From NCBI GenBank assembly GCA_020310875.1, contig CM035437.1:46497556-46561555 (forward strand): a stretch of 64,000 bases of DNA. The letters are read 5' to 3'. The number at the start of each line of letters is the position of its first letter. Within the stretch, counting starts at the first letter, position 1. Under the pieces are notes generated by a model. That model was not told the origin of the DNA. It was given only the letters and a program-made list of their open reading frames with translations, and made no database searches. Made by a program: the position numbers and the translations under genes. Of the stretch, positions 54,801 through 64,000 are shown piece after piece. This DNA is from Ceratopteris richardii. Its lineage: Eukaryota > Streptophyta > Polypodiopsida > Polypodiales > Pteridaceae.

Positions 54801-57720
54801 AACATAGTAGTTGGTTGCAACAAGCCCATGAAGGAATGCTAGGAAATCACTATTCTAAACAATGAACATTGCAGAATCTAAAACGTTTAGGAGTGTATTG
54901 ACCTAGCATGGACAGAGAAATACAGGAATGGATCAAGAATTGTCCAGTGTGCCAGGAGAGACCCCCAGTGGAGCATGCGACTCTTTATCACGTATCGTTA
55001 ATTGCAAAATGGAGCACTCCATTGGTAGAATTCATGAGATCGGGAACATTACCCAATGAGGCTGGTCTAGCATGAAAATAGAGCATGGAGCAAGAGGCTC
55101 AAGAATATGCCTTCGTAGGAGACAACCTATACCGGAGAGGCAAACATGGGTACCTAAGATTGTGCATTCATGAATCAAATTACTTGAAAGTCTTAGAAAC
55201 TGCACATAGTGGTGTTGTAGGTGGACACTTTGGGCCTGACAAAGTAATCAAGACCATTTTATTTTCAGGACTTTGGTGGCCAACTCTTCATATGGATGCA
55301 CATACATATGTGAAGAAATGTGACACATGCCAACGTGCACAATACCCGATAAGAAAAGATGAGATGCCTTTGAGGCCAATGATGGGAGGACGTGCATTCT
55401 CGAAGTGGGGTATAGACTTTGTAGGTCCTATTAACCACCCAGCTAGAAAATCCCATGCTGAATACATTATTGTAGCCATAGATTACCTTACAAAGTGTGT
55501 AGAAGTAAAAGCCATGACAAAGAATGATGCTCAAACGATGGCTAAGTTCTTATCCGAGAACGTGTTCACTAGATGCGGGTTACCAATAGAGTTAGTACAT
55601 GATAGAGGTACGCACTTCTTGAATGAAGTCATTGAAATCCTTCTCCTCGAATTCTTGGTGATACATAAGAAGTCTGCTCCCTATCATCCACAAGCTAACG
55701 AAGAAGCCGAGAGCACAAATAAGATGCTATGTAACGTGTTGACAAAACTCGTAAATAATAAAAGCTCTGATTGGGACAAACAGATTCATCATGCTATTTG
55801 GGCATACCGAGTTGCCTACAAAACGGTACTCAATGCCACACCATTTCAAATGGTCTTTCGAGAGAATGTTGTGCTACCATTGGATTTCCTAATCCCAACC
55901 TTGAAAGTAGCACAAGAATTTGAGTGGAATGGACATGAGTTGTCCTATAGGATCTTTAATCTAGAACGTTTAGGTGAGACGAGGCTATGAGCGGCAACAT
56001 GCATTTATGCTGCAAAGAAAAGGCAAAAGGTATACTTTGATCCCCATATAAAGGATAAAGGATTGAAAGAAGGAGATCTAGTGCTGGTTTATACGCTAAA
56101 GAAACATGCCCGCAAATTGGAGAAACGAGGATATGGACCCATGATCATTAATTGAATTTGCACTAGTCCTGCAGTTCAATTGGCCACTTGAGAAGGGGAT
56201 ATCTTACCAAACTATATAAGTGGTTGTTGAGTCAAGTTATATCAAGAACCTCTTACAGAGGATATGCTCATGAGACTCAACACTGCTAAGAAGCAAAAAG
56301 AAGAGGAGTTAAGGGTTAGAGAAGAAGCACAGGTAGAGGCTAGAGAGCACATAAGGCGAAATAAGTTAAGGCCACTAGGCCTAGATGTCAACACAAAAGC
56401 CCCAAAATATCACATGGACATGTGCCAAAAATCGGGCATGATTACTTCTCGCATAATTGATCACCACCCCTTTGTGACTGTAGAAGTAGGAGGAGGAAAG
56501 AGTGTAAGAACTGTGAGAGCCTTGGTTGACTCAGGTGCAGCTACTAGTGCAATTAGACTTTCATACTGCCAAGACCTACAGTTGAACATCAAGCCCATAG
56601 AAGCCTATCTCATAGGTTTGGGAGGTGTGGAAACCCCTTGTTTGGGTGAGGTGGAACTTCCCATCTACCTTGAAGATGTTCCAATGAAAGTCAAAATGCT
56701 AGTGTGTCATGATGAGGACCTTATAGAGCCACTGGTATTGGGTCAAGATTGGATTTACGACCATGCAGTCAAGTTGAACCTCAGAAGTCAACTTCTTCAA
56801 GTTTGGGTACAAGAACAATGCATTACTTGAGAATTAAAGAATTGCATGCTCACAAATCCAGATGTTACACATTCTCTCAGTTCTTCTAGGACTAATCCTA
56901 GCAAAAAAGATGTTGTATGTGTCAAAAGCTCTATGTTCCAGAACAACTCAATCATGGAAGAACATGTTGTAAGACAAGTAGACTCCTCCTCTTGCGAACG
57001 GACTAATGCCGTCATAACAACTCAACCAACAAGGCAAGCGAAACAATACAGGATAACCGCTCTATCATGTAGACAGAGGGACTTCAAGAAGAAAGTAGTC
57101 CTGGGCATGACGCATATTTGGGTACAAAAAGGAGAGCAACCCCCTACCTTGCCAATAGAATTCCCACCCAGGCAAGCCAACCATGCGAAGACAAGAACCA
57201 AGCAACCACGACCAGCTCAACAAGAAGGCCTGCGAACAAATTTGGATGCCTAAGAAATTAGTTGTAGCTCAACAAGGGCGATTACAGATGTGGGTACCTA
57301 AGAAGATCTTAGATACACAACAACCTATGCTTCCCCACATGCGAACGGTCTCAACAAAGAAGCCAAAGAAAGAAAAGAGTAAGAACCGAGTATAGAGACC
57401 AAAAGAAGATAAATTCACCTCTTCGGCATAAATAAGCAGGCTATCATCAAGGATATGGGTTTGGAAGCCAAAAGCACCAGCAGCATCCACAAAACCAAAG
57501 ATCCAACCACACTAGATACCAAGGTTTGGAAAGCATCCAAAGATGAAGAGGCTTAGGATGATCTCTGTAGTGCGAAATACTATCCTAAAATGGGTCCCAA
57601 TCAAGAGGATTACATCATTTCGAGATCCAATCAACACCTCCACACAAAGAATGCATCAAGTATGCAAGTAACATCAAAAGTCTCGACCAGCAACAACCAT
57701 GTGCCTTTGGCATAACCCTA
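51865..57720 (+). pseudogene. Gyp-C pol with second protease, disabled
   Basis: Same order as Gyp-B. Protease 1 D-S-G-A-G is near 52110 with ILGKPF near 52322. RT starts near 53360 and is broken by a deletion around 53720; a YVDDLCAHS segment follows at 53795. RNase H covers 54180-54470 with frame breaks. H2C2 module 1 (AHEGMLGNH ... CPVC, 54823-54950) and module 2 (AHSGVVGGH ... CDTC, 55203-55330) are both recognisable. The integrase core spans 55400-55720 (the segment NGQAE reads NEEAE here). Protease 2 has D-S-G-A-A at 56528-56542 and VLGQDW near 56737. The tail has WVQK, WMPK, WVPK, WKPK and WVPI motifs to about 57600. Many stops and frameshifts are present. Confidence 0.9.
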
Positions 57721-58560
57721 TTTTTTGCACGATTCAGGTCATGCATTTCCAAAGTATGCATTATTATAGGGCCACATTACATGGCCATGCATAGACACAA
57801 TTGAGAACTCCCAGGCACATGAGACACAATTTCCACATGTCAAATGTTTTCTTGATACTAACCTCTTTCTTCTTGTTTTCTACCATTGTTCCACCAAAAA
57901 AAAAGGAAAAGAAAAGAAATGAACAAGGTTGTGTGCTTGAAGAAGATCATCGGTAAACCATCAGCAAGGATGTCCATCAACCAGAAAGACAAGCCAATAG
58001 TCAATCACCATGATGGGCATACAACACGAAGAGATAAAAATTGATCGATCTTTCACCATGGTAAGCACACCCTACTTCAGCAACTCCATCACCATGATCG
58101 ATTAGGAAGCCTCTTCGTCGGCATACCCTTGAGCACTTAGCTCAAGACCCAACTTCTTGCATCATAATTCTTCCAATGCATTTCCCAAGTATGCATGCAT
58201 AGGGCTACATTACAAGGCCGTGCACAACGCACATTCTTCTTCCAACCCATGCACTAATGCACTTACCCATCACTGATTATGGATCACAAGCACTTGGCAT
58301 GAAAACTAGGGGAGCCATCTTTGAAATCCAGAGGACATCAAGGTGACAACAGCAAGAGCAAGGAAGCAATCAACCGCTGAGAGCTACTCACAATTAACTA
58401 TGATAACCTCTTATGAGCAGCTCATAATTTCTGAAAGTTCAACAATACACTCTCATGTTGGCATCAAGGACGAAGAAACATGAAGAATGGGACAAGCGAC
58501 CCGCTACAAGTGGAAGACATACCACTCTGGTGGAGACATGAGGAACTCTACCCCTCAACG
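57721..58560 (+). other. Gyp-C region where ORF3 would be; two boundary motifs, no ORF
   Basis: No ORF3 reading is left. The boundary motif first seen in Gyp-A occurs at 57747-57790 and again at 58187-58230. A TACTAAC branch-like sequence with a pyrimidine tract lies at 57860-57895 but lacks a clear CAG. An A-run follows at about 57896-57906, close to the acceptor position in Gyp-A. Confidence 0.55.
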
Positions 58561-58627
58561 TAGTACATGGAACAACCGCTACAAAAAGGGTATGTCAGGG
58601 ATGACAGACTCAAGAAGGGGGGGGGAG
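58561..58627 (+). other. ORF3 C-terminal remnant, hairpin and polypurine tract of Gyp-C
   Basis: About 20 codons (EQPLQKGYVRDDRLKKGGG) align with the very end of Gyp-B ORF3. The hairpin TGTCA/TGACA lies at 58593-58606 and the purine tract at 58612-58627, next to the LTR. Confidence 0.7.
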
Positions 58628-59251
58628 TGTTGAAGCTCAAGGTCAAGGACAAAGCATGGAAGTGCATCAAGGAAGTGGACACACAAGAAGAAGGAGCAAA
58701 TAGGGAGGTCCAAGAAGCACATGTCAAATTTTCAGAAGAAATCCCTATAAAAATAGTGATTTTTATCATTAAAAACCATTGTTAATACCATTTTCTATTT
58801 TTATAACTCCATTTTGTTCAAGCCAAGGAGTCCTCAAACTTGAGGATTATTAGAACTATCATCCTACCAATTTTCAGAATTTTTAGACTTCGTTTGAGCC
58901 CCCAGATAAGCCCTGGAACCTAATTTTTAATTAGGTCGGACACTAGGCCTGGATAGGGCCAAAACCACTCAAAAAACTATAAAAAGGGCTGGAGAGCTCA
59001 TTTTTGGGGGTTAGCTTGTTGTAGATTTGAGCTTTGTAAGAGATTTCTTTTGTAATCGAAGCTTTCCATTGTTCCACTCTTTGCCCTTACCTTGTGTGTG
59101 TGGGTATGTGTGTGCATGCTTGTGTGCTTTCACTCACACACTTGTGCCATCACTTGCTTACGGTCTTCCTACCGGTCCTCACGTCTCCACGGACTGACAT
59201 TTATGAGGTGAAGCTCCTCACGTTGGTACTTACCATTGTGCTAGAGTGACA
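58628..59251 (+). repeat. Gyp-C 3' LTR
   Basis: 624 bases, TGTTGAAGCTCA ... TAGAGTGACA. TATA box at 58978, GGGCTGGAGAGCTC at 58986-58999, and the upstream block CCTAATTTTTAATTAGGTC. It is complete, unlike the 5' LTR. Confidence 0.95.
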
Positions 59252-59540
59252 GTTTCTCACTTGGTTTAGGAATATTTTCTTGGGTGAGTAGGACACAACC
59301 AACTCAAAACAACCAAATCTCACACTCTCTAACACTGAAGCAAAGTGCAACGCAACTTGCTTTGCCTCTGGTGAGGTAGGTTGGTTAAGGAGAATTCTTG
59401 CAAATCTAGGTTTTCCATCACAAATGGAAACTATAGTTAAAAGTGATAATTAAAGTTGTATGGCCATTTTAAAGAGCCTACTATTTCATGCTTGCACCAA
59501 GCATACAAAAGTAAAATACCATTATGTTCAAGAGTGTTGA
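59252..59540 (+). pseudogene. Cop-3 RNase H, right part
   Basis: This continues the Cop-3 RNase H after Gyp-C: a decayed KQPxxxLSxTEAK region near 59310-59350 and FHACTKHTKVKYHYVQE near 59487-59535. It shows the insertion point of Gyp-C within a copia RNase H domain. Confidence 0.75.
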
Positions 59541-59918
59541 TCTTACCAAAGCAATGACTTCACAAAGTGGTGCATAGGTGGTACACCGGTGGCAAAATGA
59601 TGACTTGGCAAAGAGGTGCACAGATAGTGCACAAGTGGGTGAGGACATGGGTGCATAGGTAGTGCACAACTGGGTTGCCCACAATTGTTTTGCAAGAAAA
59701 GTTAAATGTAGGTTGCAAAAAAAGTCTTTTTGAAGGTTTTAAAAGGCTTTTTAACATGATAAGGAAGTTTCGAGTTGTTAAAACATCAATTGTACGCTAT
59801 TCTTGAGGTGGATTTGTTCTCCTTCATCAAACCATCATGAGGAATGTACCAAACTTATTCCTTAAAAGAGGTTCTTCATCAATATTTATTTTTATGGTAT
59901 TTTCATAAGCATTTTTAG
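59541..59918 (+). other. Cop-3 3' flank with imperfect short repeats
   Basis: No intact coding sequence. Between 59565 and 59680 the phrase GTGCATAGGT/GTGCACAGAT with AGTGCACAA is repeated three or four times with changes, probably a small local duplication in a former copia tail. A purine-run LTR junction was not found. Confidence 0.4.
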
Positions 59919-60560
59919 TGCAACCAAGAGTGGCCATAGGCATCGGTGTAGAGGAAATATGTGAAAGGGGAATGCAATAAGTTTGAGGGGCTATACATGT
60001 TTATTTTCCAAGAAATATGTTATACAATCATTTATTTAAAACTTCGAATAGTGTTTTTCATCACTCTTGTAACATATGTACCATAGAATACCCAATTTTG
60101 TATCTAGTAGCTCCCTTTTTGCAAGCCAAGGAGTTGCTTGAGCTTGATGAGATTCGATAGAATGATTATACCAATTTTGGTGATTTTTAGACTTCATTTG
60201 GACCCCCAAATGACTCCTAGAACCTAATTTTTAACTATGCCAGATAGTAGGTTCAAAATCGAGCCAAAACTAGTCCAAAAACTATAAAAAGAGCTAGAGA
60301 GCTCATTTTTTAGTTTAGGTTGTTTGAGAGCTTTTAAGAGTATTCTTGAGTAATAGAGCTTATTCTTCACCTTCCATTGTGTCTCTCTTGTCTCTAACAT
60401 TGTGTGTGTGTGCATGTGTGTGTGCACTCTTGTGCCTCTCACCTTCACCATCACTCACATCACTCATTTAGGATCTTCATATCACCCTATCTCTTTTGTG
60501 GATTGACAATTAAGGAGGAGGAGCTTTGTGATGTGGTGCCTACCCTTGTCTAGAACAACA
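59919..60560 (+). repeat. Gyp-F LTR, probably solo
   Basis: The sequence ends TAGAACAACA at 60560 and aligns along its length with the Gyp-D LTR, including the CCTAATTTTTAACTATGCC block, a TATA box at 60283 and GAGCTAGAGAGCTC at 60291-60304. The start is approximate. Neither a primer site nor a polypurine tract adjoins it, so it is a solo LTR or a remnant. No target duplication was evident. Confidence 0.75.
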
Positions 60561-61514
60561 TGGAAGCATATTGTTGTTCCAAAGCCTTGCAGGATATGAT
60601 AATGAAGTTTGGAGATGGAAGATTGTAATCAATGGATATAAAGACAAGCATGTGGAAATGAAGTTCACAAATTGGCAACATGTGGTGGAGACTATGAATG
60701 CTTGGGAGCACTTTAAATAAAAGCTTGGGAGTATTCTTAAAGCATGGACTCTTTGGAAGATATTTTATGTGCCCATTGACTCACTCTTTTGGAGCTCAAT
60801 TAAATATTTTTTATCCAAGGGAATGGCTCTTCATGTATTTGAAAATGTATTCTCTTATGATTTATCTCACCCATGATGTAAAATTGTAAATGATGAGATG
60901 AACCTCAACCAACCACTTTGCATTTGCCCTATGGTGTAAGTGAGGAGTATCTTGTATATCTTGGCTATCATCCCACGCGCTGTACTTTGCTTCTCATTTA
61001 CATAATATGTCCATATACATATGGACTTTGTATTTTCCTTCTATACCATGGTTTGACCATGCACTTTGGTTCGTGAAGCAATGTTCCATAGGGTACTTTC
61101 ATGTAATAAACCTAGGACATTGGTATGCAATGTGTGGCTTCGGGTCCACCATGCGTACTAGTATTAGAGGAGCATTATTTCACCTTGAGGTTGGATATTT
61201 ATGTGTCACATTAGTTTAAGGTTTTGATGGTGTGAACCTCCTTGGTGAGGTGGCATGGCCACATGGCATCATTAGGGAGTTTCTATCCTTGTTGATTAGA
61301 AGAAAGAGAAGAGTCGAAGAAAAAAAGACTCATGACCTGAGTATGGGGGTTTAGGCGTGGCTGGGTGGAAAAAAGAACACTCTGTGTGTATCCCTCAAAG
61401 TTACAAGCTGTCATGATGGGCTATAGAGATTGGGAAATAATATGCTATTTGGTATCAAAGCCATCGAACCTGGTGATGGACCTATGAAAGAACACGTTAT
61501 CATCATGTGGTACA
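60561..61514. other. Unassigned stretch before NRAMP fragment
   Basis: No gene or repeat was recognised. Short frames at 60698-60889 and 61007-61219 have no motif support. Confidence 0.4.
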
Positions 61515-62225
61515 CCATTTTCAATTCAACGAAGAGGAACACGCTTTTGATAAAGAAGAGTAGGTCGATGTGTTGTCTGAAGAGACTCGTCCATTTTCAT
61601 GGAAGAAGCTATGGCTTTTCACCGGCCCTGGAGTTCTCATCAACATTGGTTATTTGGATTCTGGAAACTTGGAGAGCGATCTTCAATCGGGCGCTATTGC
61701 TGAATATTCTCGCCTTTGGCTTCTCATGTGGGCAACCATGATGGGACTCATCATACAACTGCTTTCCACACGTTTGGGAGTAACGACTGGCTATGATCTA
61801 GCCGAAATTTGCAGAGAAGTTTACCCTTTCTCGACCACAATTATTCTTTGGTTAATGGCGGAGGTTGCCATAATAGGAGCTGATATCCAGTAAGTTATTG
61901 GAGAGTATCTGCAAGTATCTGGGCTGCTTGCTGTTGGGAAAAGTAGTACAATGACAGGAACATAGGCAGGGCAATTTGTAATGTCTCGATTTTTAGATTT
62001 AAGATTAAAAAGATGGATTTGAGCAGTTATGACTCGAGCAGTTGCAATTTTGCCAATTGTTGTTATTGCACTAATTTTCATGGATCTAATGAGCGTCTCG
62101 ACACCCTGAATGAGTGGCTTAATGTTCTACAATCAATCTAGCTACCATTTGCAGTGATTCCACTCCTATGTGTTGTTTCAAGCAAGCAAATAATGGGATT
62201 CTTCAGAGTTGGACCTGTCATGATG
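61515..62225 (+). pseudogene. NRAMP-family metal transporter pseudogene
   Basis: The frame reads an acidic N-terminus (FNEEEHAFDKEE, then TAG), then RPFSWKKLWLFTGPG, a first membrane segment, LWLLMWATMMGL, RLGVTTGYDLAEICREVYP and LMAEVAIIGADIQ, all typical of plant NRAMP divalent-metal transporters. The metal-binding DPGN of helix 1 reads DSGN. A TAA follows GADIQ at 61891. The reading then jumps to SSTMTGT, AGQFVMSRFLDL and an IPLLCVVSSKQIMG-like end, so the middle helices are missing. Further stops and a frameshift near 62105 occur. No introns are visible although plant NRAMP genes have them, so a retrocopy with an internal deletion is likely. Confidence 0.85.
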
Positions 62226-64000
62226 CCTATGATCAATGAATCTCATCATTTTTGAGATACATAATATCGCTCATGCACAGTAAAGTATGGGTATCATGGC
62301 CCACCCTATCAACATTCTAACCACCTCCCATCAACCTTGGCAAGCGGTATGATATGTTCAGCATTTCAAGGTTGCACTAGTCATTAGTCACTTGATATCG
62401 GGTATGCGCATCCTTTGCCAATGTGCAAGTTTTATATTTACGTATAAGTTATGCCCAGTTGCATAGGATGCATTTCTCAAGGTTCGATACTTCTCTTATG
62501 TGCATTTACCTCGAAAGGATTACATTATGTGGTGATATGCAAGCATAATACTGCTGAGTGTAACTTTGTTTCAATAGCCCCTCGTCAATAATAAAATCAT
62601 AGCTCTCCACTATACTCGCTAGATTCTAGTGCGTATAGCTCATGCACATCTCATGAAGTTGGGCTATCTTCATAACTAAGAGATTGCATTAATCGATGTG
62701 TGTATACATTTGTTCAATGGAGCACTCAGTAAAATTACTCTTCCTGTACGTATAATAGTGTAGTCTAGGAATATTGAACATGCGACAAAGGGAGCATGAG
62801 AAGAGTTTAATCTAACAAGAGTTCTATGTTGAAACGGATTCTTATTCCAAATGCTAAATTGGTTTATCATCCGACCAAGTGGCGATGGCTTATTCAGTTA
62901 GAGGTGCATGGTAAATGATATGCACCATTTCAGATATCATGGCGTTTGAGTCCTCTAGATGTGTCGAGAGGGTTCTACATATGGGATGAAAGTAACCGGA
63001 AGTAAGGCATACAAAAAAATGTAAAGTAAGCAATGTATGTATTAGTATAAACTTGCAGGATATATGATTGGAATGCATACATGCAAGATGTACAATTTTT
63101 TATTGTTTGCAAGAAAGAGGATTTCAGAAAGTACATGGTTAGGCAATAGAGAGAATTGTTGCCAACAACATTTGTTTTTATGTTTTGCAGGTTATGGAGT
63201 CCACATATGACTTTATGGTGTGCATGCCATGGGCCTGTCAAGCCCTATGTAGTTGGGTGGCCTATGTGCCACTGAGCTTATGGTTAAATTTTTTTTAGGA
63301 TTCCATTTCCTGGGCAAATGCTGTTGAAAATTTTCCCTCCTCATGGCATTATATACGCACTTACCTTTAGGTAAGAATGTTATGGCATAGTAACATGCAT
63401 TTTTTGCAAACATCAGTAAGGTATTAGCATGCTTGTAAGCATGTATTTGATGGACTTAGTACCATTATAGTAGTATAGATAAAGCAACTTCAGTACAAAA
63501 TAGGATCCCTATTCATAATCCTTTTGGATTTAGACTATAGGATTGCTAACGGAAGGAGCTACACCTTCACCATTAGTAATGTGCACAAGCGGTCCTATAG
63601 CTTATAGGAAGTTGCATAGAGGCATAGGAGATACAGTTTGATAATCTCCAAGTTAGTGAAGATTTACTTATCTTCACAAGAGCCTCACAGTATGATTTGG
63701 AGACTATGGGGTATTATTGAGAATACCCAATAAGTGATTAGTTTCACTCATGCACATAACTTGACCAAGTAGTGAAGCATTTCTGCTACACTACTAAGGA
63801 AACCAATTAGATGGGATCACAGAGATGGGTTTCATGAGACAACATCGACGGGTGCTTATGTGATTCGAGTGATGGTTAGAAAGGCCAGAGGTATGGCACT
63901 AGCTCTATGATTTAGAGCATAGATCCCTTAGTAAGGAATATTTAGGGTACCCAATACACATATATGTATATTGGGATCTACAGAGAGGTACCTAGACTTA
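62226..64000. other. Unassigned right end
   Basis: No coding sequence, LTR, tRNA or tandem repeat was recognised. Short frames at 62676-62870, 62890-63078 and 62975-63241 have no motif support. Confidence 0.4.

Larger units (their letters stand above)
40985..59251 (+). mobile_element. Gyp-C, Ty3/gypsy element without ORF3, carrying Cop-2
   Basis: This is a family relative of Gyp-B inserted into Cop-3. Its 5' LTR is split and partly deleted around Cop-2. The leader has a different repeat array from Gyp-B. Gag and pol are disabled by many stops. ORF3 is gone except for a C-terminal remnant at the polypurine tract. The remaining 5' LTR pieces differ from the 3' LTR at roughly 5% by eye, so it is older than Gyp-B and Cop-2. 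Confidence 0.93.

Noticed and set aside
61007..61219. 70-codon frame before the NRAMP copy
   Set aside because: No motif, no NRAMP similarity, and typical of random AT-rich DNA.
1..64000. tRNA or rRNA genes
   Set aside because: None were recognised; the tRNA-like matches are the retroelement primer-binding sites.

Overview
The window looks like intergenic DNA from a large, repeat-rich land-plant genome. I cannot name the lineage; fern, lycophyte, gymnosperm and large-genome angiosperm all remain possible. Almost everything is LTR retrotransposons nested in one another. No intact cellular gene was found. The only recognisable host-type coding sequence is a broken NRAMP metal-transporter copy near the right end.

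Names used here: Gyp-A, -B, -C, -D and -F are members of one Ty3/gypsy superfamily group. Cop-1 to Cop-4 are Ty1/copia elements. Layout: 1-5685, 3' part of Gyp-A (end of pol, then ORF3), interrupted by the complete minus-strand Cop-1 (5686-11172). 11703-14510, a decayed multi-exon minus-strand gene of unknown function. 15061-16420, ORF3 tail and LTR of Gyp-D. 16663-17595, an unknown 310-codon minus-strand ORF. 18455-36588, Cop-4 split in its reverse transcriptase by the complete young Gyp-B (18699-35406, target duplication CAAGT). 37869-40984 and 59252-59540, decayed Cop-3 split in its RNase H by Gyp-C (40985-59251). Gyp-C is itself split in its 5' LTR by Cop-2 (41048-46899). 59919-60560, LTR Gyp-F. 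61515-62225, NRAMP pseudogene. The rest is unassigned.

The most interesting system is the Gyp-B/-A/-C family. It has a tRNA-Asp-type primer site, a very long leader holding a short-motif repeat array, an 1114-codon gag, a long pol and, in the env position, a 1359-codon ORF3. Pol is unusual in three ways. It has a second retropepsin-like domain after integrase. It has two integrase H2C2 zinc modules with identical spacing. Its C-terminal tail repeats a W-x-P-K motif. The second protease and the tail are present in all three family members, and both zinc modules are present in the two members that cover that region.

Candidate RNA signals also recur between copies: a splice donor just after the primer site, an acceptor before ORF3, a hairpin with compensatory changes next to the polypurine tract, and a promoter-proximal palindrome in the LTR. 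LTR differences counted by eye (Gyp-B about 1%, Cop-1 about 2%, Cop-2 about 2.5%, Gyp-C about 5%) agree with the nesting order.
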